Assembly (NCBI GenBank): GCA_022828595.1
Contig: JAKGHH010000003.1
Coordinates: 54,797,759-54,861,758, forward strand
Direction of reading: 5' to 3'
Length of the DNA: 64,000 nucleotides
Origin: Nelumbo lutea
Taxonomy: Eukaryota > Streptophyta > Magnoliopsida > Proteales > Nelumbonaceae
This document shows, piece by piece, positions 20,813 through 33,230 of this stretch. Under the pieces are notes generated by a model, which was not told where the DNA came from, did not search any database, and saw only the letters and a program-made list of their open reading frames with translations. The number at the start of each line of letters is the position of its first letter. The stretch's first letter is position 1. Both the position numbers and the translations under genes were made by a program.

Positions 20813-22567
20813 CTAAGTGCAGGCTTCATTTGCAAGGGAAAAGCGTTGGGCTTGAAGGGCAGCAGCTTCTTCTGAGACAAGGGCTTGGATGAGGAGAGTC
20901 TTCACTTCCCAAGCAGAGTAAGGGTAGTTCTTTCTCGCATAGGAGTTAAGCAGGGCCGCGCTTGATTGCTTCAGCAGCCAAGAGAAGGCGTTGTTGCTGT
21001 CATCGTTTCTCTCTGTGGCTTCTAACAATGTTAGGTCCGATCTGTACCTCTCTAATGCCTGTGTCCCGAATACCTTTGATACTGAGGATTCTTGTGGAAT
21101 CATTCTTGGCCATGATTCTCTTCTGCTGCTCCAGTATCTGACACAAACCCATTCAGCATAGTCAAGAAGTATATGAGAAACCTTGGGCCTGAGCCCCTGG
21201 TTCAATGTCATAAATACATATTTGACGTCCCATTTTCTATTTTAATGATGTCTCACAGCATTCTCTAAAATCTTAATTCTATTTTTCCAAGTCTGAATGT
21301 AACAAAGTAAATACTTTTGAAAAAACTAAGGTGTATCTTTAAATTTTTGTGATAAATGCAAAACGCAGGCAACCAAATCCTCAAAATGGAAATCGAAATT
21401 AAACAACCCAAATTGAACCCACTAATAATGGCAGGGATGAAGGCTGCTGACTTGAAACAAATCACCGTTTAAGAAAATCAGAGATTAATACTACAACATT
21501 AATACATAGGCTGTGTTTGGTTTGAAAGAAAAGGTAGGGAAAGAAAGGGAAAGAAAGGGAAACCTGTACCGAGCATAATCATATAACCAAAATTTAAAGT
21601 GATTTATATTCCAATAATAATCATTGGTTGTTAACCCTAAACCCTCTAATGCTATTAGGAGTCCAGCAGTTAGCACTAAATCAGAAGCTCTCCCCTTGGG
21701 AACTAAATAAGAAAGGTTACATTACATTCTTTAACCTAAAATTTAGACTAATTGCATACACCATTATGAAGTGTCAAGCTTCATAAATTGTTGGTCTATT
21801 GAGAATGTGGGTTCTGGATCCATAGTGTACATCTGTTCAAAATCAAATCTCATTTTAAAGACTAAACGTGAAGTGGGAGAAAAGTAAAAGTGGACTGTAA
21901 GCTAATAAAATAAGCAAACACATATTAATTAATAGAAACAAGTGCTCTGTTTCAGATCATGCCTTGTGCAAGGGCAAAAAGTTAGATCCACTGTATGAAA
22001 ATCATATCTCTGTAACCAACAGAGCTTGAGCTTTTAATCAGAAACTGATAGGCTAACTCTAATGTATGAGTGGTGGGTTACATTCATTGAACATTGAAAA
22101 CAGATCATCAACATACAAATGTCCTCCCTTCGCCTGAAGCTCGGATGTGTTGTAGAAGATAGACAAGGACAAAGTACTCACTAGTAGAATATAGCCGAGT
22201 TCCCTTGACTCGGCCTGAATCGTTTAACGTCCCCAATACTTCCTCACCCCCCTCCCACCCCCCAGAAAGGAAAAAATAAGAACATAACACAAACTTTTGT
22301 TGATATTTACACAGTTTTCTATTTCTACTGCAACTGTTCAAGGATCGATTTGCCGCCCCAAAATCATAAATACCAAATGCAGATGTATGAGTAGGAATAG
22401 TTCAACTACTAACTAGAGCTTCTTTTTCATTTGCATTTCTTTACTTGGTAGGAAATCTTATGATAGTTTGAGAAACGAATCTTACTGAGGAGTGCATCTT
22501 CCCCTGAGTCTTGTGTAGAGAAACCCAGGTCTTCTTGCTCTTGAAACCAATGCACTGCTGCTTGCAT
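20813..22567 (-). CDS. Unrecognised 3-exon plant gene, 181 residues
   Basis: Exons on the minus strand are 22567-22486 (82 bp, start MQAAVHWFQEQ), 21702-21564 (139 bp) and 21137-20813 (325 bp, ending SLANEACT). Introns of 783 and 426 bp have GT..AG ends. Phases 1 and 2 fit exactly, giving 546 bp with no internal stop. An in-frame stop lies a few codons before the ATG, so the start is firm. Exon 2 carries a hydrophobic VLTAGLLIALEGLGL followed by an aromatic NDYYWNINHFKFWLYDYARY. Exon 3 has charged SSRRESW and WLLKQSSAALLNSYARKNYP, and an Ala/Gln-rich C-terminus. I see no signal peptide, zinc site or known catalytic motif. Three clean splice joins argue for a real, possibly conserved plant gene. 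I do not know its function. Confidence 0.65.
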
Positions 22568-24300
22568 CCTTGGTGACGGTAGTTGCTGCTATTGCTGCTG
22601 CCGCAGACCAAACAAGAAAGAAGAGAAAAACGAGTCGACTCAGTAAAGAGGACCTACCCATCTCCTTACCTGTTGCGCTAAGCTTCCATTTCTTCTCCCT
22701 CTCTCGGTCTCGGGGTTCTGGAGTCTGGAGTGGAGTCTTGAGATTTGAGATTTATCGGTTTATTCTGAACGGGCGGTTTTGCTAGTACCGTTTTAAATGA
22801 CCGGTCGCATCTCGAAACACTCGTAGCCCCACTTCAGTACTCAGATGGGAGAAGACATGAGTAAAGTGATTAGACTATTTTGCCCTCATTTTTTTTATCT
22901 ACAAATCTATAATGACATATGAGTCACTTCTTTTCTTCTCCAAGATTCCAAATTGAATTTTGAATGTATGTGTAACGACGAAAAAGCCCTTCAACTTCAA
23001 TACCAGCTATTTTAATAACTTGGAAAGTGCTTTTTGTTGCTGCCCCACAGCAATTCTGAGTAGTCATAGATCGTAGTAAATAAGCAAATAAGTTGTTTTA
23101 TGAAAATGGCTCAAGGTACGTAAAGGGTAAGACTTTGAGTTGAACGTCAACTTAGATCCACAATGGTAACAAAACAAAGGGCAGGATTAACCAAAACTGA
23201 TTTTGTATATTTAACCGCATCGGGATCTGCTAGTCACTAATTAATAGGATCCGTTGCTGGACACCTGATAGGAATCCTCCTTGAAACGACTAAACACAAT
23301 TTGGATATTGATAGTAATGGTATGATACAGTTTGCATATTGATAGTAATGAAAAATTGCAAGGATAAGAGTAAAAAATATGAAAACGCTTAAATATATGT
23401 TAGAGAAATACATATAAATTCTATAAATATATTAATATTAAATTTAAAATCAAATAGTCATAAATAATGTATAAATAAATAGTAGATGTTTATTTGAAGG
23501 ATGTATATGAAAATATATATTATAATTCATATAATGAGATGTATAGATATTATACAATTTTATTGATAATTCATCAATCAGGAGTCTAAGACACATAACA
23601 TATGCATATATCTTATTTAGTTATTATATAAATTATTTTCTATTTTACTATGTTTACCATTTTACATTAATAAAAAAGGTTAACCAAATATTAAATTCTC
23701 AAGTGTAAATTAAAATATCAATTAATAATTTATAAAATCACATAATCTCAATTTAAAATATATCAAGTCTTTTAAATTTTTTAAGATACACATCATAAGC
23801 AAATTTGTAATTTTCAATTACTAAAATAATTTTTCCATTATTAATATTTTTTGTTTCTATAATTTTTCTAAAATTAAAAATCATTTTTTTATATAAATGT
23901 TGATTAGTAAATTTGGTATATTCTATTTAATATTATATTCTGAAATATTTTGTAAACATTTTTTATTGTTGTAAATAGTTAAAATATTGTTATTAAATGT
24001 AATGTAAATTAAAATATAAATGAATAATATAAAATGTGTATGTATATATATATTAATTTTAAGTACTAAAATAATTATTCTATTATTAATATTTTATTTA
24101 TATAAATTTCTTGAGAATAAATTTATCTTTTGATTTTAATATGCAATTGATAGGCTGATTATTCCATCAGTTTATAAAATATTAATTTTGAATATTATTC
24201 TTTTTAATTTTTAGTTGGAATTCTTAAACATAAATATGTATTGTTTATTTGGATTACATGTAGATACTAAATTTAATAAAAAGTTATTTTATTTCACTTG
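22568..24300. other. 5' flank of the unknown gene, then AT-rich DNA
   Basis: 22568-22800 has CTG/CTC-rich text that would be leader and promoter of the minus-strand gene. I saw no certain TATA box. From 22860 to 24300 the sequence becomes very AT-rich with no credible coding frame. Confidence 0.4.
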
Positions 24301-24312
24301 TTAACATAAGAA

Positions 24313-24400
24313 GAAAGATGGCTTAGTGGTTTAAGAATCACTTTAAGATTAAGGTGTGCTATACATTGTGTGACTTGGGCTCGAATTCCTTTATTGTCAT
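24313..24400 (+). repeat. tRNA-derived SINE-like sequence
   Basis: GATGGCTTAGTGGTTTAAG (24318-24336) fits an RNA polymerase III A box. GGGCTCGAATTCC (24377-24389) fits a B box (GGTTCGAATCC type), about 50 bases downstream, as in tRNAs and tRNA-derived SINEs. No cloverleaf with paired acceptor ends is apparent, so it is not called a tRNA gene. Confidence 0.4.
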
Positions 24401-24409
24401 TTTTTAGTA

Positions 24410-24615
24410 GAAAGGTGTGGCATATCGATTCATATCGGTGTGTATTAGACAATACAATGTGATATGAGCTGATACACACCCATATCAATCCGATACATCC
24501 CGATATGCATGACTAATAGGATACAACTCCAATCATAGCATATCTCGTGTCAGGTATGATGATACCAATACAATATGCCCTACATCGAATATATCAGCAT
24601 TGATATTTCAAAACC
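24410..24615. mobile_element. Small MITE, AAGGTT...AACCTT family
   Basis: It consists of repeated CATATCGAT, CCGATAC and GATATG motifs and ends TTTCAAAACCTTGG. This is the inverted form of the element at 61364-61584, which begins CCAAGGTTCTAAA and holds GATACGTATCGG motifs. The left edge (near AAAGGTGTGG) is uncertain and no target duplication is seen. Confidence 0.4.
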
Positions 24616-25495
24616 TTGGTCAAAAGTCAAAATTGGTTTTGTATGACACACATAGTGTATATATAGGTTCATCTCCCACCACATATTTTGATGATATGAT
24701 CATATTATTAAACAAAGGTTTTTGATGGTCTCAACTTTGTAGATATATAATGTTTACACTCACCACCAAATTCCTAATTGAGAAATAATAAATGGCTTTC
24801 ATTATGATATAACAGAAGAATTTGTAACCAATCAATGGGTATCATAAAAGTGGTAAGCAATCAGGTTGTTTTTATCAAAATTCGTGGGCTTTGTAATTGG
24901 TTAAAGCTCTTCCGATTTCATGTCTTTCTAGCAACATAGATTTTTCCATAATAAATTTCTGTGTGTTACAAAAATATAGATTTTATTGAAACCACCGCCA
25001 ATTACACAGTAGAAAGCACAAAATAAATACTCATATTCTACTAAAAAGGAACATGCTTAAAGTGGGTTAAAGTGGTTGGTATGCTAAAAAATACTTTTTC
25101 ATGGAAAAACTTTAGTTGGAACTTTACATGTAACCATAGGTGTGGGTAAAAGGATATTTACAAATTACAATCAACTTTTAGCCAAAAGAACAAGGGATTG
25201 AGTGGAATAACTTGGCATGCTGAGAAAGCTCTCCCAAGAGCCCAATCTGTTTTTTCTTATAAAAAGGAATAAATAACTTATTTTTCCTGATAGCCAAAGT
25301 TTGGGACATTTTTATACAACCAAAATAATATTCAAAATTGAAGCAAAATTTGTGGTGCATCAACAAGCAAAAGGTGTAAAAATAAAAATATAGATTGGTG
25401 ATATGTAGGTGATAACTTTAACTTTGTTAAAGTCTTTATTGTTAATACACCTTATAAAAGGTGAATCAATGAATAATGAATAGGCCATATGACTT

Positions 25496-26965
25496 TAAGA
25501 TGACGTTTGATAACACTTTTCAGATCTTTGAAGTTTGAAAACATTGCTTTTGAGACGCCACTGCCTTTGGGTTTGAGCATGAAAGAATGATCTAAAATAC
25601 ATTTTTAGATCTGTTTAAAGGCGGTGAAATGCATTCCAGACCACATTGAAAGACAAAAATACCCATACTCATTAGGCCCCACATTCTGGAAAATAGAGCA
25701 TTCAAACTTTCATTTTCTCCACTTGACATAGTGGCGAACCAACGGCGTAAGCTTCTCCCTCTGGCCTTCTCTCTCTCCCCCTCTTCCCCAACGTTCTCTG
25801 TGTCTTCTACTTCACAGATCCACAGATCTGTTTGAAGGGAACTCGTAGACCCACACAACGCCCAGGAGGGAACTCGCCAATCCGTCCATGAAGGGGGATT
25901 GCTTTTGGTTGATGGGAGCACCATGAGAACGACTGACGCTCATGGAGGGAACTTGCAGAATGGACTGACTTTGTAGCTTTGCTGTCTACAATCTACAATT
26001 TGCATATGCTTCTCCCAAACCAAAAGTCAAGTCAAAGAGAGAAGATTTCATGAGGAAGATGAACTGAAGCCCTCTTGTAATGATGTTTCTCAAAAATCTT
26101 GTGAAATTTCAGTGAAAGAAGATACTCCTCCTACAATATCAATGATTCTAGTGAAAAAGTTGCTCTTGTCAAACTTGGGAAGTTGAGGAATGTCGATGTT
26201 GCTCTCAACGACGTGATCGGTTCTTCTATATAGCTTAAAGCAAAGAAAGACAATATTAGAAATGTTGTTTTCGGACAATTCATATTGATGAATTTGGTAC
26301 CTCCACTTCTGTCAATCAGGTTCTCCCTTGATTGTTTAGCCAGAGTTATCGGTACCTCTAATGGTGCCCTTTTTGCTGGGAATTGAAGAGGAAGAAAGAC
26401 CCAAGTTCTGGTGAGAATGATAATATTGGAATTTGCCAGTTAAGTTTTATTAGAAATGTTGATTATTACTTTAATTTTTAATAATTTATTTTTTTATATA
26501 TTTTTTATTTTGTTAATTGTTAACTATTTTATTACTTTTTAAGATATTATTTTGTTAATTATTACTTTTTCACGGCTTCATGGAATTTTGTTATTTTGTT
26601 AATTTTAATTTGTAGTAATTGCATTCATATTAATTGTTTGATTTTAAATATTATATTATTTATTATTCATTTTTTTGTATTAATTATTAAATATTATATC
26701 AACATTATTTTGATTTTAATAAATTAATTATATTATGGTATTTTATGAAATAGTACAAAATGAACTCAAAATTATCAAATAGTCTATTCAACTATACGGG
26801 TAAAATAGTAAAATCAAACAATTTTAAATGTTAAAGTGTTGATCCAACACAAACAACTTTATTTATTCAAAGCCTCTAAAAGCATTTCAGATTTCATACA
26901 CAAATAATATCATTTTTAACTTTTTCGAATTTTAAATTTCAAATTTATCAAAGTCCACCTAAGAG
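25496..26965. other. Possible non-autonomous transposon carrying gene-like fragments
   Basis: The left edge (GATGACGTTTGATAAC) and the reverse complement of the right edge (AGGTGGACTTTGATAAA) are loosely similar. Inside, a plus-strand segment (about 26150-26380) reads LVKLGKLRNVDVALNDVIGSS and NVVFGQFILMNLVPPLLSIRFSLDCLA with few stops, which looks exon-like. I cannot identify it. 24616-25495 and 26966-27640 are otherwise without recognisable content. Confidence 0.25.
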
Positions 26966-27642
26966 ATTGGTTGAAATTTTAATTTAAAATGCAACAATTT
27001 TCCAATATTTTGATTTCAATTTTTAGGCCACCTGAGAATATGTATATAGAGAAGGGTAATTTTGTCAAGAAAAACCATATGGATATATATTACAGTAAAC
27101 TCTCCATATTCTCTCTCTCTCTGACCCCTCGTGATCAACTTAAATTATTTTCTTACAGAATTCATCAATAAAATATTATCCTATTCAATCACTCATTCCA
27201 ACCCCGTACCCTAATAGCCAACGGGCTTGACACGGCTAATGATGTATTAATATATTAATAGTCGTGTAATTGAGCTGTAAATGGGCATTAGTTCTAGACC
27301 CAGCTGGCCCAATTAAAGGACACTCCTAAACTTTTAAAAGAAATAGGGGCCCAAATACACGGGCAGGATTGGGTTTATACGGGGGCTACTAGTAGAGTAG
27401 GAGGGGCTACAGAGGATTGCAGTCCACTTAATTATCCCTTCCCTTAGAGATATGACTTAAAAAGGACACTTCCTTTAGTTGACTGTTAGAAACCGCATGC
27501 ATGTGATGTGGCATTACGTGATGCGTTTAATTTTTCAGAATCCCAACTTTGCCCTTCTTTCATTTTATTACACTTGGGCTCCTTTGAACCAAAACTTTGA
27601 ATGGACATTTTTTCAAAGAAACCCACTCTAGCTAAGCTCGCA

Positions 27643-28540
27643 TTTTTTTTTTATGGCAAAAGACGAGTTACACAAACTTGGGGGTAGCTCTTCCCCTTCC
27701 ATCCGCATCACATATAAAAAGAAAATCACAATACCTAAAGCCTCTATTATACTCCGACTGTCAAGAGCTTTGCGAGCTAATTAGTCAGTCGCTTGATTTG
27801 CTTCCCGATATGCATGCTTGAATTTGATATTCAAATTGAAGAAGTTAATTAGGTTCCGACATTCGTTGATGACACTTTCCATTTTCCACGGAGGCGATAG
27901 TATTCCATTGAGGTAATCGATTACTAACTTAGAGTCTCCTTTGATAACGATTTTCTAATCCCTATAATTAATAGTAATATTAATAGCCTCTCAATCTGCC
28001 CAAGCTTCTACGAGGTTGATAGTCGATATTCCAATTTCAATAGCTTTAGACTCCATGACTTTGCCTTGATGGTTCCAAGCTATACACCTGATGGCACAAT
28101 TACCAAAATTTGAGCAAGAAGCATCAAAGTTAATCTTGATGTGGTTATGTTTGGGTCTGAACCACTCAACGTGAGTTAAGAATTATTTGTTATTGTTAAC
28201 CATACAAGAGGATACCTCTTTCATCTCTTTCCAGTAGGCAAAAGCTCCATTAATGATGGTCTCTGCATCACTAACGCGTCCATTAGAACACTTATTGTTT
28301 CTATTCTTCCAAATGAACCAAGAGACACAAGCAAATTTTTCTCTAATGTAGCTGCCATTGAAGTTACCAATAGGTTTGCTAAGACTAGCCCACCACCGGC
28401 CCACTGAAGAAGATGAGCCTATAGGAACCGACGGTTCCCCAGAAAGGCAATTCCAGACTTGCTTAGCCACATTACAGTCAATAAAATGGTGGTTAATATT
28501 TTCTCATTCCCCACAGAAGGCACATGCAGGATCTATCCCA
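27643..28540 (-). pseudogene. LINE ORF2 C-terminus: zinc-knuckle and RNase H, with poly(A) end
   Basis: Read on the minus strand: a zf-RVT-like part (DPACAFCGE, NINHHFIDCNVAKQVWNCL) and a linker (FACVSWFIWKNRNNKC). Next comes an RNase H domain (INFDASCSNFGNCAIRCIAW, VIKGDSKLVIDYLNG, FKHAYREANQATD*LARKAL, about 27740-28180). The 3' UTR ends in a short A-tract (T-run at 27643-27651 on the plus strand), the expected LINE terminus. Stops occur within the RNase H. This is the 3' end of the minus-strand L1-type element. Confidence 0.85.
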
Positions 28541-30493
28541 AAACCCCTAGAAATGAGGTTGTTTTTTGTAAGAAGTCTTTTATTCAGCATAAAGAATAGA
28601 AAAAAATTTAATTTTGGGGGGAAGCATAAGCTTCGAATATTTTTTTTTTTTTGAAAGTTAGAAGCAAGATCCGCACCACCATTAAAATGACACTCCTCCT
28701 CATAGGCCGATTTAATTGTAATGCAATCTTTTAAAATTCTAAGTAGTGTTGTTACTGATTTAGAAAAAGGCAGAAAGGATTTCCTTTGGGAAAAAGAGAG
28801 GAGCCGAAACCCCATTCATCTTGTTAAGTGGAGTAGGGTTTGTACTCCCAAAATGTGGGGTGGATTGGGTGTGAAGAACTTCAAATGGCCAAATAAAGTT
28901 CTTCTTAATAAATTAGGGTGGAAATTTTAAATTGTCACAGTAATCTATAAGTCAATGTTGTGAGTAATAAATATCTTAGGAACAATAATTTATGGGATTC
29001 AAATAAGAAGAAAAACTGGTCTTGGGCCTGGAGAGGTATAATGGATTCAAGAGATCTTATTAAAAGGGGTGTTATGTAGAGGATTGTCAATGGTATTGAG
29101 GAAGCATAGATGTAAAAGAATTAGTTAGCGCAATTCTCACTGCAAGTGAGAGAGAATGCTTTTCCGAACCTGCAAGCTTGTTGGCCATTTTCTCTTTCAA
29201 AATTTTGAAAGTATCCTTTGAAATCCTCCCCTCAATAATAGGGGCTCTAAGATAATTCTTATTCCTACTTCCAATCATAATTTTAAGAATTCAAGCCATC
29301 ACTTTCAAGAGTCTAAAGGGGATGTTTTTGGAAAAAGTAATGGCTGATTTAAGATAATTAGGAAGCTGGACCGAAGCTTTAGCAAAATTATCCAAAATCT
29401 CCTTGATTTTGAGACAAACATTGATTGAGGCCTTTGCAAAGATAATGCAATCATCCACAAACTAAATAATTAAAATGGTCGGACCTCCCCTAGAAGATTT
29501 ACAACCCACATCATTAGCATGCCATTCAGCCTCCCTACTAAGGTTGCTAGAAAGGGCCCCAGCACAAAGGACAAAGATGTAGGGGACAAGGGGTCACCTT
29601 GCTGAATACCCCTACTGGCTTTGATGACTCGGGTGGGAGGGCCATTTATGAGAATCTGGAAGGAAACTGAACTAATGCATTCCATGACCCAATTAATCCA
29701 TTTGTCATGGAAACCAAATTTAACTAGAACTATCCTGATAAGATCCCATTCCAACCTATCATAGGCCTTCTCCATGTCAACCTTGCAACTGATCATCCCT
29801 GTTTGCCTTTTTTCTTTGTCATAGTGTGTAGCATCTCATGGACAATGAGAATGTTGTCTGTAATTTGTCTATTGGGAATAAAAGCACTTCAGAAGGGGGA
29901 AATAATGTCATCTAGGAATGGTTTGATTCTATTCACAAGGATTTTAGAGATAATTTTATAGATGAAATTACAAAGGCTAATAGCTCTCAAATCATTCACC
30001 CCTCCAGGTTTTCACGCGTTGGGATAAGCATAATAAAAGTCCTATTTAAATCAACATTCATTTTCCCATAATTAAAAAATGCTTTGACAATTCTACATAA
30101 AGCACCTCCAACAATATTCCAGTAGTTGTTGAAGAAAAATACATTAAGACCATCAGGTCCCGGGGCCTTCATATCCTTCATCAAAAGTAGGGTTTTATGG
30201 ATCTCTTCGTTTGTAATCTCTCTACAGAGATTATTGTTAAGTTTTTGAGAAGCACAACATTCTATATTTGAAATGAAACTGTCCACTTCCAAAGTGCCCT
30301 CAGAATTAAATCTCTTTTCAAAACTACTACAAAACAGCTCCTTGATCCCCTCAACATCTTCAACCCATACTCCATCCTCATTTTTGACTTTCCTAATTTT
30401 GTTCTTATTTCTCCTAATTATTGTAGTAGTTTGAAAGAATTTATTATTTTTATCCCTAAGTTTAAGCCAATCAACTCTAGAATTTGAGCCCAA
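28541..30493 (-). pseudogene. LINE ORF2 reverse transcriptase region, partly inverted
   Basis: Minus-strand motifs in order: IKELFCSSFEKRFN, LLMKDMKAPGPDGLNVFFFNNYW, NRTFIMLIP, VDMEKAYDRLEWDLI and ASRGIQQGDPLSPTSLSFVLG. The catalytic FADD box follows near 29450 (FVDDCIIFAKA), then RIALTNSFTSMLPQY at about 29090. The next segment, about 28720-29085, reads instead on the plus strand (KGRKDFLWEKE, HLVKWSRVCTPKMWGGLGVKNF, NKVLLNKLGWKF), the normal continuation of this ORF. Left of 28720 the minus reading resumes (TIKSAYEEE, FPPKL-FFLF-LNKRLLTKNNL). The gene also has frameshifts near 30000. It is not functional. Confidence 0.85.
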
Positions 30494-31508
30494 TAAATTT
30501 CTTCTCTAAAAAGAGTGCTGTTGAGAAGTTTCTAAAGAGCTTTCTCTTGATTGATGAGACTTCTTTTATTTGGATTCCCTTCTAAACTCTCTTGGAGTTT
30601 CAACAATAAATCTTCTTTTCTTTTTATGATATTCCCAAATGATGTTTATTCCAATATTTGAGTTCTTTAACAAGGTTATTTCCTTTCTTACAAAATTGCG
30701 TGGCTCTAGATCCACTAAGGTTGATATCCCAAGCCCTTTTAATCACATTATCAACATTAGGATCAAGACACCACATGGCTTCAAATATAAAAGGTTTAGG
30801 ACCAAAAGAAGCATGAGAATTAGTATCAAGCATCAGAGGTATGTGGTTGAATGCCAAAAAAGGCAGATTCGTTGTGAGCTTACAATCATTAAATTCACAC
30901 TTCCATTTAGCATTTGAAAGGACCTAGTCAATCCTTTCTTTAGTAGTATTATTCTTCCAAGTGAATTGACCTCCTTCCATATCTAACTCAATAAGTTTGC
31001 AATAGTTAATAAGTTTATTAAAATTCCTTGAATGAGAGGGCCTTACCTCCACTCCACCTTTTTTATTTTCTCTCCTTCTAAGAGCATTAAAATCCCCCAT
31101 AACACACCATGCCCTAGGAGTATTATCTGCAATGTTCCTAATCCAATCCCACACCTTAGTTTGATCAATTTTACAAGAAGGAGCATAAACAAATGTACTA
31201 AACCAACTTTTGTTAGATTCCAGATGAGTAATGTAAGTATGGATAAGCCTCTCATTTGTTAAAATAATATCAACAAAATAAGAAGAAGAGTTCCATAATA
31301 GCCATAGGTCACTAGAAAATCCAATAGGATCAACAAGATGACATTTATCAAATTTAAAAGAAGACAATTTTTTTTTTGCTCTAATAGGATTAACCCTTGT
31401 TTCCATTAAACAACAAATACTGGGCTTTAATTGCTTACATAACTCATTAACTTGACGTCTAAGCTGGACTCTACCAGTCTCTCTTATATTCCAAACTAGG
31501 ATCTTCAT
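30494..31508 (-). pseudogene. LINE ORF2 N-terminal endonuclease (APE-type)
   Basis: From ATG at 31508 the frame gives MKILVWNIRETGRVQLRRQV, CCLMETRV (catalytic E), WFSTFVYAPSC, WCVMGDFNALRR (D and N) and GGQFTWKN, up to a stop at 30924. It continues past the stop to FLAFNHIPLMLDTNSHASFGPKPF, where the His of the S-D-H motif appears as NHIPL. This is the apurinic-like endonuclease that nicks target DNA. The ATG overlaps the ORF1 stop by 4 bases (ATGA). Confidence 0.85.
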
Positions 31509-33230
31509 TTATAACCCTTCATCTCCTTAAGACCATGCTCGTCCAGGCCCACTTGAGCATCAGAGAAACCAGCACTAAAATCTGAAGTCCCGGGGTCAAA
31601 ATTATCATGTGCCATCCAGCTATTATTCTCTTGAGCATCCCAATCTTCTTCCATGTCTTCTTCATTGACACCCTCATCATCTACTAGATTCATTCCTACA
31701 TTGTCATCCTCTCCCTTATCATTTGTGCCATAACTATTAACAGGACCGAAAATTTTGTCCTCATCCCCACATCTAGTGGAATCAAACGAAATCGATAGAT
31801 TATCATTTGACAAGGGTTCATTATGTAAGTTTTTCTTCTTTTGAACCCTGTAAGCCTTTTCGTTTGTCATTTTATCTGGAAGACTTGAAGCAAACATTGG
31901 ATTAATGAAGCAAGCAGTATAACCCTTTATTTGATCAATCCTTTGTTGTTTCAGGTGTGAGCAACTGGGGTATTAATGAAGCAAGCAGTATAACCCTTTA
32001 TTCTATTTCTTATTCACAATAGTCCATCTACTTGCATCTTTTTTGGTATTATCCATAGCACAGTGGTAATACTTGTGACCACGCTAACCACAAGTTGTGC
32101 AAAGGTCATGTGCATTTTCATAAGAAACTCTAAGTTTGTCATTGTTACCATAATTAGTGAATGGAATATCCAGAATAAACTATTTGGTAGTGTTAACATG
32201 AACACAAACACAGGGAAATAGAGAACGTGAAGCCCTCTTTGTGTCCTTGTTGAGTTTGATGACAACTCCCACATCTCTGAGAATGATTTCAAGATCTTCT
32301 CTAGACCAAAATTCCAAGGGCAGCCCTAGAATTCTGACCCAAATATCCGCCTCTTCCAGTTTAGCTTTAAGTGGATTAAAACAAGATCTTCATTTCATGA
32401 AAACAATATACTTCCCTTTGATGACCCACGAACCCTCCTTGAGAATCTAGTTAAGGTCATCCCCAAACGAGAAATAGAAAAGACAGAACTTGTTGCCAAG
32501 GATTTGGATGTCCAATTTATTGGTAATCTTTGATTCTTTGATTTTATCAACCTGAACTTTGAGAGGTTCTGGGTCTCCGAGGAACTTAGTGAACTGACAA
32601 AGGGTACCCTTGCTCTCCATTATCTTCTACCCTTTGAGCTCTTCAAGACTAAATGGGTGGGCTACACAAGAATCTTTGGTGTTCTTGATCGAAGGAGCAC
32701 CTTTCACAGCCTCCGAAAGGAAAGCTTCAGATAGAGATCTCCTCACATTGCTCGAGCCAACAGCCGGATGGGAGGACCCAATAGAGGAAGGCATCTAAAA
32801 TTGATGAGAAAAAAATGGATAGTCCTTGAAGGGAAGAATGGCCCCAGAGGAACCGCGGTCACTATTTAAACTTGAGGCTAATGCCAACTTCCCATAACAC
32901 ATCTTTGACTTCTCCTCGAGAATAACAGTAAGGAGAGATTCTTTGAAACTTTTCTTTGGTATGTGTGGCTTATCATCATCATGTGGGAGCTTCCTACCAA
33001 AAGCACAGGTAGAAGTAATGACGTTTACACTTCCCAGACTATCATCATGCATGGAAAGATACTATGCAACCAGCCTAGGAGCATTGCACTTCTCAAGATG
33101 GTTTTTAAGATTACTCAGTCTATCATTGGTATCAAGTGGGTTATCAAGAACATTGATGTCTGCATTCTCTCTCTCCTATGAAAAAACAGCATCCATGTGC
33201 AAAGAACAACCGTAAACCAGACCGTTCAAA
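31505..33230 (-). pseudogene. LINE ORF1 (DUF4283-like, zinc knuckle), decayed
   Basis: Read on the minus strand: PHIPKKSFKESLL (about 32950), a DUF4283-like core (ILKEGSWVIKGKYIVF, LEEADIWVRILGLPLEFWS, ILRDVGVVIKLNKDTKRASR), then a CCHC knuckle (HDLCTTCG*RGHKYYHC, about 32060-32110). An acidic C-terminal section (31505-31897) ends LKEMKGYK. ORF1 would bind LINE RNA. Several stops break it. A 31-bp segment is duplicated inside (31901-31932 and 31972-32002). The stretch upstream to about 33700 continues with decayed text (RPKGLPPNVKRNYYNKRC) that I cannot place. Confidence 0.7.

Noticed and set aside
24313..24400. A genuine tRNA gene
   Set aside because: A and B boxes fit, but no paired acceptor stem or anticodon arm can be drawn.
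28358..28654. 98-codon plus-strand open frame
   Set aside because: Complement of the LINE zinc-knuckle region.
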